A stretch of DNA of 64,000 nt from Flavobacteriaceae bacterium PS02293 (GTDB lineage Bacteria > Bacteroidota > Bacteroidia > Flavobacteriales > Weeksellaceae). Location of the stretch: positions 124,001 through 188,000 of the forward strand of contig JASCOV010000007.1 of NCBI GenBank assembly GCA_029960045.1, in the 5' to 3' direction. Of this stretch, positions 8,418-17,252 are shown piece by piece. Every line of letters begins with the position of its first letter. The first letter of the stretch is position 1. The position numbers were made by a program, and so were the translations under genes. The notes under the pieces were generated by a model. That model worked only from the letters and a program-made list of their open reading frames with translations, was not told the origin of the DNA and did no database searches.

Positions 8418-9080
8418 ATGAAAACAAACGCAGAATTACAAAAAGATGTTCAGGATGCTATTAAGTGGGAACCCTTATTAAATTCAGCAGAAATCGGAGT
8501 TACGGCAAAAGACGGCGTGGTTTCTTTGACAGGCATTGTTGATAGCTATGCTAAAAAATCTGAAGCTGAGGAAGCTGCAAAAAAGATCTTGGGAGTAAAG
8601 GCCATCGTTGAAAATATAGAAGTTAATTATCCTAATTCCTTTATGAAAAATGATCTGGAAATTGCCAATGAGGTGATCGCGGCACTAAGGTCCAACTATA
8701 CAGTTCCAAGCGACAAGGTACACGTCAAAGTAGAGAAAGGAAGAGTAACTCTGGATGGTGAACTTCACTGGAATTACGAAAGAGAAGCAGCACGAAATGC
8801 GGTAAAGCTTCTTCCCGGTGTAAAGGCGATCACCAATAATATAAAAGTTAAATCCTTATTTCACGATAAGGTTGAACAGCAAGATATAGAAAATGCATTG
8901 AGAAGCAGTGCTATCAATGATGACGGCATTGAAGTTTCAGTTTCCGGAACTACAGTGACTTTAAAAGGAACCGTCCATTCGTGGTACGCCAAAGAAGAGG
9001 CAGCACGAATCGCCTGGAAAACAAAAGGTATCTGGGAAGTTAACAATGAACTGACTGTGGATTACGAATATGCCTTTTAA
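8418..9080 (+). CDS. Triple BON-domain protein, paralog 2
   Basis: 220 aa, three BON domains, aligning without gaps with paralog 1; the first ~65 residues are almost identical and divergence grows toward the third domain (VSVSGTTVTLKGTVHSWYAK). Start set by alignment with the other two paralogs. It stands alone behind its own copy of the upstream block and is followed by a hairpin and an SDR gene. Confidence 0.9.
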   Translation: MKTNAELQKDVQDAIKWEPLLNSAEIGVTAKDGVVSLTGIVDSYAKKSEAEEAAKKILGVKAIVENIEVNYPNSFMKNDLEIANEVIAALRSNYTVPSDKVHVKVEKGRVTLDGELHWNYEREAARNAVKLLPGVKAITNNIKVKSLFHDKVEQQDIENALRSSAINDDGIEVSVSGTTVTLKGTVHSWYAKEEAARIAWKTKGIWEVNNELTVDYEYAF

Positions 9081-9101
9081 AAGAACTTAAATAGGATTGT
9101 G

Positions 9102-9138
9102 ACTTAAAAGCACAGCGTAAAAAGTGCTTTTAAGTTTT
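9102..9138 (+). terminator. Hairpin between BON gene 2 and the SDR gene
   Basis: Perfect 12-bp inverted repeat ACTTAAAAGCAC / GTGCTTTTAAGT with a 10-nt loop, then TTTTAT. The A/T-rich base and short T-tract fit a terminator. It ends only ~20 nt before the SDR start codon, leaving no room for a promoter after it, so it may be leaky or act on mRNA stability. Confidence 0.65.
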
Positions 9139-9156
9139 ATCATCAATTATAAAATC

Positions 9157-9918
9157 ATGAAAAAATTAGAATATAAGGTTGCCATCATCACAGGTGGTGC
9201 CGGCAGCATAGGAAAAGCGACGGCTCAATTGTTTTTGGAAAAAGGCGCCAAAGTGCTTTTGGTTGACCTTTCGGAAGATGCCCTGAAAAATACAGTACAG
9301 GAATTAAATAGTGAGCATGTCAAATATTGTGTTGCCGATGTGTCAAAAGCAGAAGATGTCAAAAAATATGTCGATGAAGCCGTTAAATCATTCGGTAAAA
9401 TCGATATTTTTTTCAACAATGCCGGTATTGAAGGGGTCGTAAAACCCATCACAGATTATCCGGAAGATGTTTTTGATAAGGTCATTTCTGTCAATGTAAA
9501 AGGCATTTGGCTGGGAAATAAATATGTTCTCCCACAAATGAAAGATGGCGGAAGCATCATTATGACATCGTCTGTTGCAGGCTTATTGGGTTTTGCAGGC
9601 CTGGGCGCATATGTAACGAGTAAGCACGCTGTAGTAGGGATTATGAGAACCACAGCCATTGAAGCGGCTCCGCGGAAAATAAGGGTCAATTCTGTCCACC
9701 CTTCACCTGTAAACAACAGGATGATGCGTTCCATTGAGGAGGGAGCTTCTGCAGGACATGGGGAAGAAGTTAAAAAACAATTTGAAGCATCCATCCCTTT
9801 AGGTCGCTATGCTGAACCCTTAGAAATTGCAAAACTGGTATTATTTCTTGCCAGTGATGATAGTCAATTCATTACCGGTACCACCCAGGTCATTGACGGC
9901 GGTATGTGCGCCCAGTAA
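9157..9918 (+). CDS. SDR-family oxidoreductase
   Basis: 253 aa classical short-chain dehydrogenase. Nucleotide-binding TGGAGSIGKATA near residue 10, NNAG near 90, catalytic Ser in MTSSVAGLLG near 140, YVTSKHA (Tyr and Lys) near 155, and the C-terminal FLASDDSQFITGTTQVIDGG. The start at MKKLEYKVAI is preferred; the 11 codons in front of it lie in the terminator hairpin. An Asp (VLLVDLSED) at the end of beta-2 suggests NAD rather than NADP. Substrate unknown; the aldehyde dehydrogenase 65 nt downstream suggests an alcohol-to-acid pair or general carbonyl detoxification. Confidence 0.88.
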   Translation: MKKLEYKVAIITGGAGSIGKATAQLFLEKGAKVLLVDLSEDALKNTVQELNSEHVKYCVADVSKAEDVKKYVDEAVKSFGKIDIFFNNAGIEGVVKPITDYPEDVFDKVISVNVKGIWLGNKYVLPQMKDGGSIIMTSSVAGLLGFAGLGAYVTSKHAVVGIMRTTAIEAAPRKIRVNSVHPSPVNNRMMRSIEEGASAGHGEEVKKQFEASIPLGRYAEPLEIAKLVLFLASDDSQFITGTTQVIDGGMCAQ

Positions 9919-9983
9919 TTACTGCTGTTCCAGCATACAGAAACCCAAAAAAATAAAGTGTAAACATTTTAAAATATAAGATC

Positions 9984-11366
9984 ATGGCATTTCAAACTAT
10001 AAATCCTACGACCAACGAACTCATCAAAAGCTTTGATGAGCTAACGCCAGAATCCCTTGAGAACTCAGTAGCACAAGCCAAAAAATCATTCAATGAATGG
10101 AAAAGGACAGATTATAAATCAAGAGCACAACTTTTATACAAGGTTGCAGGACTCTTAAGGGAAAAGAAAAATGAGCTTGCGAAGATCATCACCCTGGAAA
10201 TGGGTAAACTTCTCTCGCATGCAGAAGGGGAGATCAAGCTAACAGCGGAGATATTTGACTATTATGCCAAAAATGCAGAAGTGCTATTAGCAGACAAAAC
10301 ATTAAATCCGGTGCACGGAAAAGCTTTTATAAGAAGCAGTCCTATAGGTGTGCTGTTAGGAATTGAACCCTGGAACTTCCCATTCTATCAGGTCGCCCGT
10401 TTCGCAGCTCCGAATATAATGATAGGGAATGCCATACTGATCAAACATGCTTCCAACGTACCGCAATGTGCTTTAGCCATTCAGGAAATTTTTGATGAGG
10501 CAGGTGCTCCAAATGGTCTTTATACTAATTTGTTTCTTTCCGAAAAACGAACTTCGGAATTGATCGCAGACCCAAGAATCAAAGGTGTATCTCTGACAGG
10601 AAGTGAAAACGCCGGAAAGAGTGTTGCCATGGAGGCAGGAAAATACATTAAAAAATCTGTATTGGAATTGGGAGGCAGCGATGCATTCATCATTCTTGAA
10701 GATGCAGATATCGACAAAACAGTAGAATGGGCAGTAGTAGGAAGGATCAACAATAACGGACAGTGCTGTGTTGCGGCCAAACGTTTCATTGCTGTAGAAA
10801 GCATTGCAGATGGGTTCCTGAAAAAATTCACTGAAAAGATGGCAGCTTTACAAATTGGTGATCCGGTTATATCCACCACCAATCTGGGTCCCCTTTGTAC
10901 TGAGGAAGCAGCCGAAAATATAGAAAACCAAGTGAAAAGAGCGGTAAAATCCGGTGCTACAGTACTTTTAGGCGGTAACAGGGTGGACCGGGATGGTGCC
11001 TATATGGAAGCGACGATCCTGACCGATGTCAAATCTGATAATCCTGCGTACTATGAAGAATTCTTTGGGCCTGTCGCTCTTTTCTTCAGAGTGAAAGGTG
11101 AGAAAGAAGCCATCGAGCTGGCCAATGATTCTCCTTATGGTCTTGGCGGATCAGTATTTACACAGGACATTGAAAGAGGTAAACGTGTAGCCGACCAGAT
11201 CGATACTGGAATGGTGTTCATCAACCATCCGACCTGGACACAGGCCGATCTGCCTTTTGGCGGTACAAAAGGATCCGGATATGGTAGAGAAATGGCTGAA
11301 CTGGGACTACAGGAGTTCGTCAACAAAAAACTGATCAGAGTCAGTGAATTGAGCGATCCCTTTTAA
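9984..11366 (+). CDS. NAD(P)-dependent succinate-semialdehyde dehydrogenase-type ALDH
   Basis: 460 aa aldehyde dehydrogenase. Conserved GIEPWNFPFYQ near residue 130, the LELGGSDAFIILEDAD glutamate region near 230, and catalytic cysteine in NNNGQCCVAAKRF near 260. C-terminal PFGGTKGSGYGREMAELG. The short, about 455-residue form with FQTINPTT at the start resembles the YneI/Sad type of succinate-semialdehyde dehydrogenase. No GABA aminotransferase lies nearby, so broad aldehyde detoxification with the SDR is equally plausible. Confidence 0.85.
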   Translation: MAFQTINPTTNELIKSFDELTPESLENSVAQAKKSFNEWKRTDYKSRAQLLYKVAGLLREKKNELAKIITLEMGKLLSHAEGEIKLTAEIFDYYAKNAEVLLADKTLNPVHGKAFIRSSPIGVLLGIEPWNFPFYQVARFAAPNIMIGNAILIKHASNVPQCALAIQEIFDEAGAPNGLYTNLFLSEKRTSELIADPRIKGVSLTGSENAGKSVAMEAGKYIKKSVLELGGSDAFIILEDADIDKTVEWAVVGRINNNGQCCVAAKRFIAVESIADGFLKKFTEKMAALQIGDPVISTTNLGPLCTEEAAENIENQVKRAVKSGATVLLGGNRVDRDGAYMEATILTDVKSDNPAYYEEFFGPVALFFRVKGEKEAIELANDSPYGLGGSVFTQDIERGKRVADQIDTGMVFINHPTWTQADLPFGGTKGSGYGREMAELGLQEFVNKKLIRVSELSDPF

Positions 11367-11385
11367 TAAACAATAAATCTCTAAA

Positions 11386-11853
11386 ATGAAAAATGTAAGA
11401 TTTTTAGCGATCGTAGTGACTGTAGTTTTTTTTGGCTGTCATCAAATTTCAAACAGGCAGCTTAACGATGCCAGGGTTAGTGTCAAAGATGCCAAAAGGA
11501 TTCAGAGTGATTCGGTCAAAGCTAAAAAGATCGCGGACTGGAAGCAATTCAAAACCGAATCTGATCATAAAATGGCAAAACTGGAGACGGATATTGCATC
11601 ATTTCATAACAGTTCGGTCAAGCAGAAAAATAATGGTTGGCAAAAACGAAATTCACTTTTACATAAAGCCCGGACTGATATCAAAAAACTCAGAGAGAAG
11701 CTTAATAAGAAAAGTATCGACTTTGATCATAACATGCAAACATTTAATGACATCGTTGCACAACAAAATGAAATATTCATACGAGAGTTCGTCAATGATC
11801 TGGAACAGTTGAATCAGTCGGTCAACAAGCTATTTACTGATCCTGGAAAGTAG
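11386..11853 (+). CDS. Coiled-coil lipoprotein, 155 aa
   Basis: Signal peptide with lipobox-like VFFGC (Cys18), then a highly charged Lys/Asp/Gln helical body (KMAKLETDIASFHNS, KARTDIKKLREKLNK) typical of a coiled coil. 20 nt after the ALDH gene, so probably co-transcribed. No known family; likely a periplasmic-face stress lipoprotein of the type often seen beside BON and Dps genes. Confidence 0.75.
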   Translation: MKNVRFLAIVVTVVFFGCHQISNRQLNDARVSVKDAKRIQSDSVKAKKIADWKQFKTESDHKMAKLETDIASFHNSSVKQKNNGWQKRNSLLHKARTDIKKLREKLNKKSIDFDHNMQTFNDIVAQQNEIFIREFVNDLEQLNQSVNKLFTDPGK

Positions 11854-11935
11854 AGTTTATTATTGATCAGAACCATGATGTATGTTACTATTTGATAACC
11901 GTTGAGCCTTGATCTCAACATAAAATAATTACAAA

Positions 11936-12493
11936 ATGAAAACAGATATATTTAAGTTATTCGCAATAGCTGCAATGTCTATTGTTTTTACAAACTCCAC
12001 CTACGGACAGAGGCTTGTAAAACCTTCTCAAAAGTCAGAAAGTGAGAAAATGATCCCCGTGATGGTAAGCCAGAACTTCGTCAATGAATATCCAACCGCT
12101 GTCAACGCAGAGTGGAGAGGCTATCCAACACCGAATGTCAGTTCAGAATGGTATGAGTACGAGCCATCAAAGCAATCCTCAAAACCTTCAGCATACTACG
12201 TTGCAGAATTTTCAGAATTGCAATCAGATTACAAGGCGATTTATGCTGCAGATGGGAGTAAAATCGCAATTCACAGACTATTTATCTCAGAACTTCCGGC
12301 AACTGTTTTAGAAGCAGTCAGCAAAGGAATGTACAGGGATTGGAGTCTTGCTCCAGAAAAAGAAGAAATATTCAGAAACAATGCGCAAGGCGCCATGAAA
12401 GTATATCGTATCAAGATGAGCAAAGAATCTTCGCAACACAATCTGTTCTATTCTGAAGACGGCACAATGCTGATGGATAAAACCATTCAGTAA
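11936..12493 (+). CDS. Secreted PepSY-like (DUF2874-type) protein
   Basis: Signal peptide ending near TYGQ, then FVNEYPTAVNAEWRG, YYVAEFSELQSDYKAIYAADG and LPATVLEAVSKGMYRDW. This is the Bacteroidetes pattern of the PepSY-like family PF11396, in which a strand-turn-strand unit is followed by LPxxV..xi...y..w. Here it seems to be a single extended unit with a C-terminal KVYRIKMSKE...LFYSEDGTML half-repeat. Periplasmic; function of the family unknown. Confidence 0.72.
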   Translation: MKTDIFKLFAIAAMSIVFTNSTYGQRLVKPSQKSESEKMIPVMVSQNFVNEYPTAVNAEWRGYPTPNVSSEWYEYEPSKQSSKPSAYYVAEFSELQSDYKAIYAADGSKIAIHRLFISELPATVLEAVSKGMYRDWSLAPEKEEIFRNNAQGAMKVYRIKMSKESSQHNLFYSEDGTMLMDKTIQ

Positions 12494-12553
12494 TACCATT
12501 CCGGAATTTTATTCATTACAAAAAGAATCAATTAAATTTTAAATCAAAAAATT

Positions 12554-12754
12554 ATGGAAAAGAAAACCGTAAAACAGGCGAAAGTGATAAAACCATTGAA
12601 GGACAAACTTTTGGCAGCAGTCAACAGAGTGCTTAGCAATAACAACTCTGAACTGACGAACAAGATGGAAAAGATCGTGAGAAAATCGCTCAGACCCATT
12701 TCCAGAAAAGCAAAAAAACAAATCAAACGAGCTAACAAACTAGCAACAAGATAA
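12554..12754 (+). CDS. Small strongly basic protein, 66 aa
   Basis: Lys/Arg-rich (KIVRKSLRPISRKAKKQIKR), predicted helical, no signal peptide. Its TAA is one nt before the dps start, so the two are co-expressed. Composition suggests nucleic-acid binding, which would fit Dps-dependent nucleoid protection; inference only. Confidence 0.7.
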   Translation: MEKKTVKQAKVIKPLKDKLLAAVNRVLSNNNSELTNKMEKIVRKSLRPISRKAKKQIKRANKLATR

Positions 12755-12755
12755 A

Positions 12756-13232
12756 ATGAAAGTACAAATAGGAATAGCAGACAACCATCGACAGGCAGTG
12801 GCCGATGAAATGGTTAAAATATTGGCCGATGAAAACGTGCTGTATATCAAAACCAAAAATGCCCATTGGAATGTTGAAGGGCCTGATTTTTATGACAAAC
12901 ATAAATTTTTTGAAAGTCAGTTCCAGCAATTGGATGAGGTCATAGACAGTTTGGCAGAAAGGATTCGTTCTATCGGGCATTATGCGCCTGCAACATTAAA
13001 ATCATATCTAGACCTGACCCATCTTACAGAAGTGAGGAGGGAAAAAAATGACAGCCAGGGATTTATCACAGAACTATTGGCAGATCATCAGAGTATGACC
13101 ATTATCCTCACTGAACACATCAGAAGCTTTGGAGAAGATTTCCATGACCTGGGGACAGCAGATTTTATAACAGGACTTTTGCAAACCCATGAGAAGATGG
13201 CCTGGTTCTTACGTTCACATTTAAAAGATTAG
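12756..13232 (+). CDS. dps: Dps family ferritin-like DNA-protection protein
   Basis: 158 aa, normal Dps length. Ferroxidase ligands are recognisable: KNAHWNVEGPDFYDKHKFFE supplies the His and Asp, and the FQQLDEVIDSLAERI helix the Glu/Asp residues of the inter-subunit site. Dodecameric iron-storing, peroxide-consuming protein that binds the nucleoid in stressed or starved cells. Lies between a small basic protein and a SHOCT protein in a compact unit (1-nt and 5-nt gaps). Confidence 0.93.
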   Translation: MKVQIGIADNHRQAVADEMVKILADENVLYIKTKNAHWNVEGPDFYDKHKFFESQFQQLDEVIDSLAERIRSIGHYAPATLKSYLDLTHLTEVRREKNDSQGFITELLADHQSMTIILTEHIRSFGEDFHDLGTADFITGLLQTHEKMAWFLRSHLKD

Positions 13233-13237
13233 AAATT

Positions 13238-13450
13238 ATGTACTATAATAATTATGAATTTTGGGGAATGCACTTTGGATGGTGGATACTCTGGGTCGTT
13301 TTCCTCTTATGGATCTTTGCAACACCCTATAACATTCCGGGGCAGAAAACCAAAAAAGACACGCCACTTGATGTTTTAGATAAACGTTTTGCCTCTGGAG
13401 AAATCAATAAACAAGAGTATCAGGAAATGAAAAGTCTTATGGGAGGTTAA
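13238..13450 (+). CDS. SHOCT-domain small membrane protein
   Basis: 70 aa: one Trp-rich membrane segment (FGWWILWVVFLLWIFA) and a C-terminal SHOCT motif (PLDVLDKRFASGEINKQEY). SHOCT tails are short oligomerisation modules. Five nt after dps, last gene of the unit. Function not known. Confidence 0.8.
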   Translation: MYYNNYEFWGMHFGWWILWVVFLLWIFATPYNIPGQKTKKDTPLDVLDKRFASGEINKQEYQEMKSLMGG

Positions 13451-13651
13451 AAAATCTCAATACAAAAAATAGCAAGGTTTAATATCATAAAAAAGTATTA
13501 TCCCTTGTCTTATTTTTTAAACTTCATTTCACTAAAGTTTCTGTCCGGTTTTAATTGTTATGAATAATTATTAACAAGGAACAGAAATAAAAGCAATAAA
13601 ATAATTCCAGCACCTCCGGAAGAATTATTATATCTTTTAAATAATATAGCA

Positions 13652-14119
13652 ATGGACACACATTATTACAACGTAGACATCAATTGGGAAAACAACCGGA
13701 AAGGGATCATCTGTTCCCCGGAACTGAACGCAAAAAAAGGAATCTGCATTGAGGTGGCAACGCCACCGGAATTCCCTAAGGGAATGGAAGGTATCTGGTC
13801 ACCGGAACATTTATTTGTTGCGTCCGTCAGCGGATGCCTGATGACAACGTTTTTAGCCATTGCCGAAAACTCTACCCTGGAATTTAAAAGTTTTACATGC
13901 AGGGCAAAAGGAAAATTAGAGACTGTAGATGGAAAATTAATGATAAGTGAAGTTCTCTTATTGCCAACCGTTGTCATACAAAATGAGATGTTTACCAATA
14001 AGGCGATCCGTATTTTAAAAAAAGCTGAGGATAGCTGTCTGATCGTCCACTCAATCAAGTCAAAGGTCAGTATGGAAATAGATATCCGGGTTCAGCCCAT
14101 TTTGATCGAAAGCAAATAA
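13652..14119 (+). CDS. OsmC/Ohr-family peroxide reductase, paralog 1
   Basis: 155 aa with both redox cysteines in family context: SVSGCLMTTFLAIAENS (about residue 65) and EDSCLIVHSIKSKV (about 130). OsmC proteins reduce organic hydroperoxides through this Cys pair. Strikingly similar to the protein at 43847 (shared YNVDI.W.N.RKG start and GIWSPEHLF), but with an extra Cys-containing insert (ICSPELNAKKGICI). Preceded by ~200 nt without a gene; its promoter was not identified. Confidence 0.88.
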   Translation: MDTHYYNVDINWENNRKGIICSPELNAKKGICIEVATPPEFPKGMEGIWSPEHLFVASVSGCLMTTFLAIAENSTLEFKSFTCRAKGKLETVDGKLMISEVLLLPTVVIQNEMFTNKAIRILKKAEDSCLIVHSIKSKVSMEIDIRVQPILIESK

Positions 14120-14208
14120 GCACTAATAATATCAATCAAATATTGAAACGGATTTGTAATTAATTGAATTTATTGAAGAGCCCACATTTCTCAGATCATT
14201 GATTACAT

Positions 14209-14300
14209 TAAAAAAGGATAGATTGCAAATGCAACCTATCCTTTTTTTAACCTTTTGAAAATATTCTGATATTCTCAATGGTCTTAAAGAAAATGAATTA
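14209..14300 (-). repeat. Hairpin element, copy 2 (intergenic)
   Basis: Minus strand: ACCATTGAGAATAT, ATTTTCAAAAGGTTAAAA, then hairpin GGATAGGTTGCA / TGCAATCTATCC with T6. The inner stem (TTGCA/TGCAA) differs from the other copies but still pairs, suggesting that structure is conserved. It lies in the 480-nt gap between OsmC and BON gene 3; the rest of that gap upstream of 14490 shows nothing else. Confidence 0.6.
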
Positions 14301-14489
14301 AATAATTGGTTTTTTCATCATCTGCCCTTTATAAAATACTGCCTAAGATTAACTAAAGTTAAGCAGTCAGCATTTGCCCATTTTCAATGTACAAAGATTG
14401 TGTTTTTTTCTGTATAGCGGTTGTATGTTTCTGTGGGAAAATTACAGATTTCACACCTTTATTTTTTACGGTAAAATATATTTTCCCTA

Positions 14490-14599
14490 CAATGTGTGAT
14501 AGGTGTAAGCCTTTTTTACTGCGGTGTAAAGAGATGATTTACAAATGGATGTAGCTTTACTCTGTTGAAACAATTCAGTTTCATTTTAATTCATTACAA
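14490..14599 (+). promoter_or_regulatory. Conserved upstream block of BON gene 3
   Basis: The 26-nt box is identical to the other two copies, and TAGCTTTA again starts exactly 62 nt after the box start, followed by TTGAAACAAT and TTCATTACAA. The stretch between box and -7 has diverged, which picks out the box and the -7 region as the functional parts. Confidence 0.7.
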
Positions 14600-15271
14600 A
14601 TGAAAACAAATACAGATCTACAACAGGATGTTGAGAATGCAATTAAGTGGGAGCCTCTTTTAGGCGCAGCAGAAATTGGAGTAACAGCTAAAGACGGTGT
14701 TGTTTCCCTTACAGGAACAGTTGACAGTTACGCTAAGAAATTAGAGGCGGAAATGGCTGCAAAAAAAGTGATCGGTGTCAAGGCTCTGGTGGAAAAAATC
14801 GAGGTAAAGTTTCCGAGCTCTTGGAATAAAACCAACGAAGAAATTGCAAAGGAAGTTTTAACCGGTCTACAATCGAACTGGTCAGTTCCCGATGATAAGG
14901 TAACTGTAAAGGTAGAGGATGGCTGGGTCACTTTAGAAGGTGAGCTGCCATGGAATTATCAGAGAGAGGCTGCGAAAAATGCAGTACGTTTTCTTACCGG
15001 TGTTAAGGGTGTTACGAACAACATCAAAATTAAATCTGAGATCCACGACGCAATTGAAAAGAAAGATGTTGAAGCCGCAATTGGCAGAAGCTGGTCAGTA
15101 GATGACAGTGATATTAATGTATCGGTATCAGATACGACTGTTACTTTAACAGGAACGGTCAATTCGTGGTATCAAAAAGAAGAGGCAGGGCGTATTGCCT
15201 GGAACACCCCGGGAATCTGGCATGTAAAAAACGAACTGGCAGTAGATTACTACTATGCTTATGCTGATTAA
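14600..15271 (+). CDS. Triple BON-domain protein, paralog 3
   Basis: 223 aa, three BON domains, the most diverged of the three paralogs (VTAKDGVVSLTGTVDSYAKK, VKVEDGWVTLEGELPWNYQR, VSVSDTTVTLTGTVNSWYQK), with a slightly longer YYYAYAD end. Monocistronic: its own upstream block and a terminator directly behind. Confidence 0.9.
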   Translation: MKTNTDLQQDVENAIKWEPLLGAAEIGVTAKDGVVSLTGTVDSYAKKLEAEMAAKKVIGVKALVEKIEVKFPSSWNKTNEEIAKEVLTGLQSNWSVPDDKVTVKVEDGWVTLEGELPWNYQREAAKNAVRFLTGVKGVTNNIKIKSEIHDAIEKKDVEAAIGRSWSVDDSDINVSVSDTTVTLTGTVNSWYQKEEAGRIAWNTPGIWHVKNELAVDYYYAYAD

Positions 15272-15278
15272 AAAATGT

Positions 15279-15318
15279 AAAACCGGTTGGAGTCATTTTT
15301 CTTCTGCCGGTTTTTAAA
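15279..15318 (+). terminator. Terminator after BON gene 3
   Basis: AAAACCGG / CCGGTTTTT stem with a longer T-rich loop, ending in the T-tract. Confidence 0.65.
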
Positions 15319-15408
15319 TTCTATACAATTGTGGGAGGTTACCCTGAATTGTTTGACAGCAGTTTGTGAAATACTTTTTGACTTTCCTAAATCCTAAGTA
15401 CTTTAGAA

Positions 15409-15657
15409 ATGAAAACCATAAGCAATTGGGAAGAAGATATTCTGAACATCACGATGAAGATTCAGAATGAATTTCCGGAGTTATCAAAATACCTTTCAGA
15501 AATGCCTCAAAATTTTTCCGGAAATGACAAAGATGTTATCAATATCAGAAATATGAAGGCTTATTTCAACACTTTAGCTGATGTTTTAGAAGAATATTCA
15601 AAAACACACGAGAGTACAAAAATATCAGAAGATCCGGACAGTTCTAAACTAATATGA
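15409..15657 (+). CDS. Hypothetical 82-aa protein
   Basis: Acidic, helical (SNWEEDILNITMKIQNEFPE, YFNTLADVLEEYSKT), no signal peptide or membrane segment. TTG-N18-TACTTTAG about 35 nt upstream is a near-consensus Bacteroidetes promoter, supporting a real gene. No family recognised. Confidence 0.6.
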   Translation: MKTISNWEEDILNITMKIQNEFPELSKYLSEMPQNFSGNDKDVINIRNMKAYFNTLADVLEEYSKTHESTKISEDPDSSKLI

Positions 15658-15803
15658 CCTGTTACCGAAGATATCATACAAGAGTATGAAATTTTTGTTT
15701 TGAAGCACTGATGTTTCAGTAGCTTCAAGTATATATTATGCAGTCCGTACGCGCATCCTAATATTACATTGATCATAATAATTAATCTTTAAATATAAAT
15801 CAT

Positions 15804-16481
15804 ATGTGTTTCTCAGCAGGCGCAAGCTTTACATCGGGAGTTGTTCTCACTGTTATCGGTATGGCTTGCCTCAAAAGGACAGATCATCCTTCGCAGCAGT
15901 TATTTGCGGCCATCCCTTTGCTCTTTGGGGTCCAGCAGTTTTCTGAGGGAGTGCTGTGGACGGTACTTCCCGAACCTAACGATCTGGGAACGCAAATGAT
16001 GTTCACGTATATTTACCTCTTTTTTGCACAGGTACTCTGGCCGGTCTGGATTCCAATTTCTATATTAATGCTTGAAAAACATGAAACCAGAAAGAAAATC
16101 CAAAAAGTATTTCTTGCTTCAGGACTCATGGTCGGTGTTTATATGGCCTATTGCCTTTTGGCCTTTGAAGCAGAAGCAAGGATTGAGGGTCACCACATTA
16201 CATATATACAGAACTATCCTTCCATATTCAGGGGTTATGGTACTGTCTTGTATGCATTGGCAACTGTTGCTCCTTCATTCTTTTCCCATATAAGCAGAAT
16301 GTGGATCTTCGGAACCACCATTTTAATATCTTATGTGGTGTCAGCGATCTTCTATGAACATTATGTTTTATCGGTATGGTGCTTTTTTTCAGCGATTATC
16401 AGTTTGTCTATTTATTTGATTATAAGATATATTACAGGTTCTGAACAAAGAAAGATGAATGTTGGTGTATCTGGATATTAA
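15804..16481 (+). CDS. DUF6629-type polytopic membrane protein
   Basis: 225 aa, about seven hydrophobic segments. The N-terminus MCFSAGASFTSGVVLTVIG followed by QQFSEGVLW is characteristic of the DUF6629 family as I remember it. Inner-membrane protein of unknown role; stands alone in the stress island. Confidence 0.75.
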   Translation: MCFSAGASFTSGVVLTVIGMACLKRTDHPSQQLFAAIPLLFGVQQFSEGVLWTVLPEPNDLGTQMMFTYIYLFFAQVLWPVWIPISILMLEKHETRKKIQKVFLASGLMVGVYMAYCLLAFEAEARIEGHHITYIQNYPSIFRGYGTVLYALATVAPSFFSHISRMWIFGTTILISYVVSAIFYEHYVLSVWCFFSAIISLSIYLIIRYITGSEQRKMNVGVSGY

Positions 16482-16611
16482 TAGTCTACCTTTGATAACA
16501 ATGATGAGGTAATCATTTATATTCCCCCGATTTTCATTAGGGCAAAAAGCCTTTCTTACCTTCCGTTTAATATCATAGATCATCATACGATGCAAATACT
16601 TAGTAAAGCTT

Positions 16612-17172
16612 ATGAAATTATACATCAAATACATGGTAAGCCTTCGCTGCAAAATGGTGGTTCAGGACGCTTTGGATAGTTTAAATATAAAATATCTGAG
16701 TATAGAGCTGGGTTTGGTCGAAACTCCTGAAAAAACAAGTGAACAGCATAGGGTACAGCTTTCCGAGATTTTATCAAAATCAGGATTGCAGCTGCTGGAT
16801 GACAAAAAAAGCATTTTGATTGAAAAAATAAAAAGTGTCATCATTGAAATGGTCCATTACTCAGATGAACTTCCAAAGCAAAATTTCTCAGACTACATCA
16901 GTGAAAAACTGGGTTATGATTATACCTATCTTGCCAATACATTTTCCGAGGTGAAGGGGATCACCATTCAGCATTACATCATTAATCATAAGATAGAGAA
17001 AGCTAAGGAATTACTTCTTTACGATGAGTTGAACCTCACGGAGATCGCTTACAAACTCAATTACAGCAGTGTTGCCCATCTCTCCAATCAGTTCAAGAAA
17101 GTAACAGGACTATGTCCCTCTTTCTATAAGCAGCTAGGAGAAAAAAGAAAACAAAATCTTGAAGATGTTTAG
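16612..17172 (+). CDS. Short AraC-family transcription regulator
   Basis: 186 aa. An N-terminal ~75 residues (MKLYIKYMVSLRCKMVV, then LELMDD-like QLLDDKKSILIEKIK) without a cupin fold, followed by an AraC/XylS double HTH: YDYTYLANTFSEVKGITIQHY as first HTH, NLTEIAYKLNYSSVAHLSNQ as second. This short Bacteroidetes subtype lacks a classic sugar-binding domain; the Cys in VSLRC is its most obvious possible sensing residue. A terminator follows, separating it from the cupin gene. Confidence 0.85.
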   Translation: MKLYIKYMVSLRCKMVVQDALDSLNIKYLSIELGLVETPEKTSEQHRVQLSEILSKSGLQLLDDKKSILIEKIKSVIIEMVHYSDELPKQNFSDYISEKLGYDYTYLANTFSEVKGITIQHYIINHKIEKAKELLLYDELNLTEIAYKLNYSSVAHLSNQFKKVTGLCPSFYKQLGEKRKQNLEDV

Positions 17173-17206
17173 CAAACACTTATTCTTAACTGTATCAATT
17201 TAACAG

Positions 17207-17228
17207 AAGAAGTAAGATACTTCTTTTT
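17207..17228 (+). terminator. Terminator after the AraC gene
   Basis: AAGAAGTA / TACTTCTT perfect 8-bp stem with 3-nt loop, then TTT. Confidence 0.6.
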
Positions 17229-17252
17229 AACATTCAACAGACCAACTATATT

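Noticed and set aside
9124..9156. Eleven-codon N-terminal extension of the SDR gene
   Set aside because: It lies in the terminator hairpin and the family start is MKKLEYKVAI.
16590..16680. ATG at 16590 in front of the AraC gene
   Set aside because: Different frame with an early stop; the ATG at 16612 opens the complete regulator.
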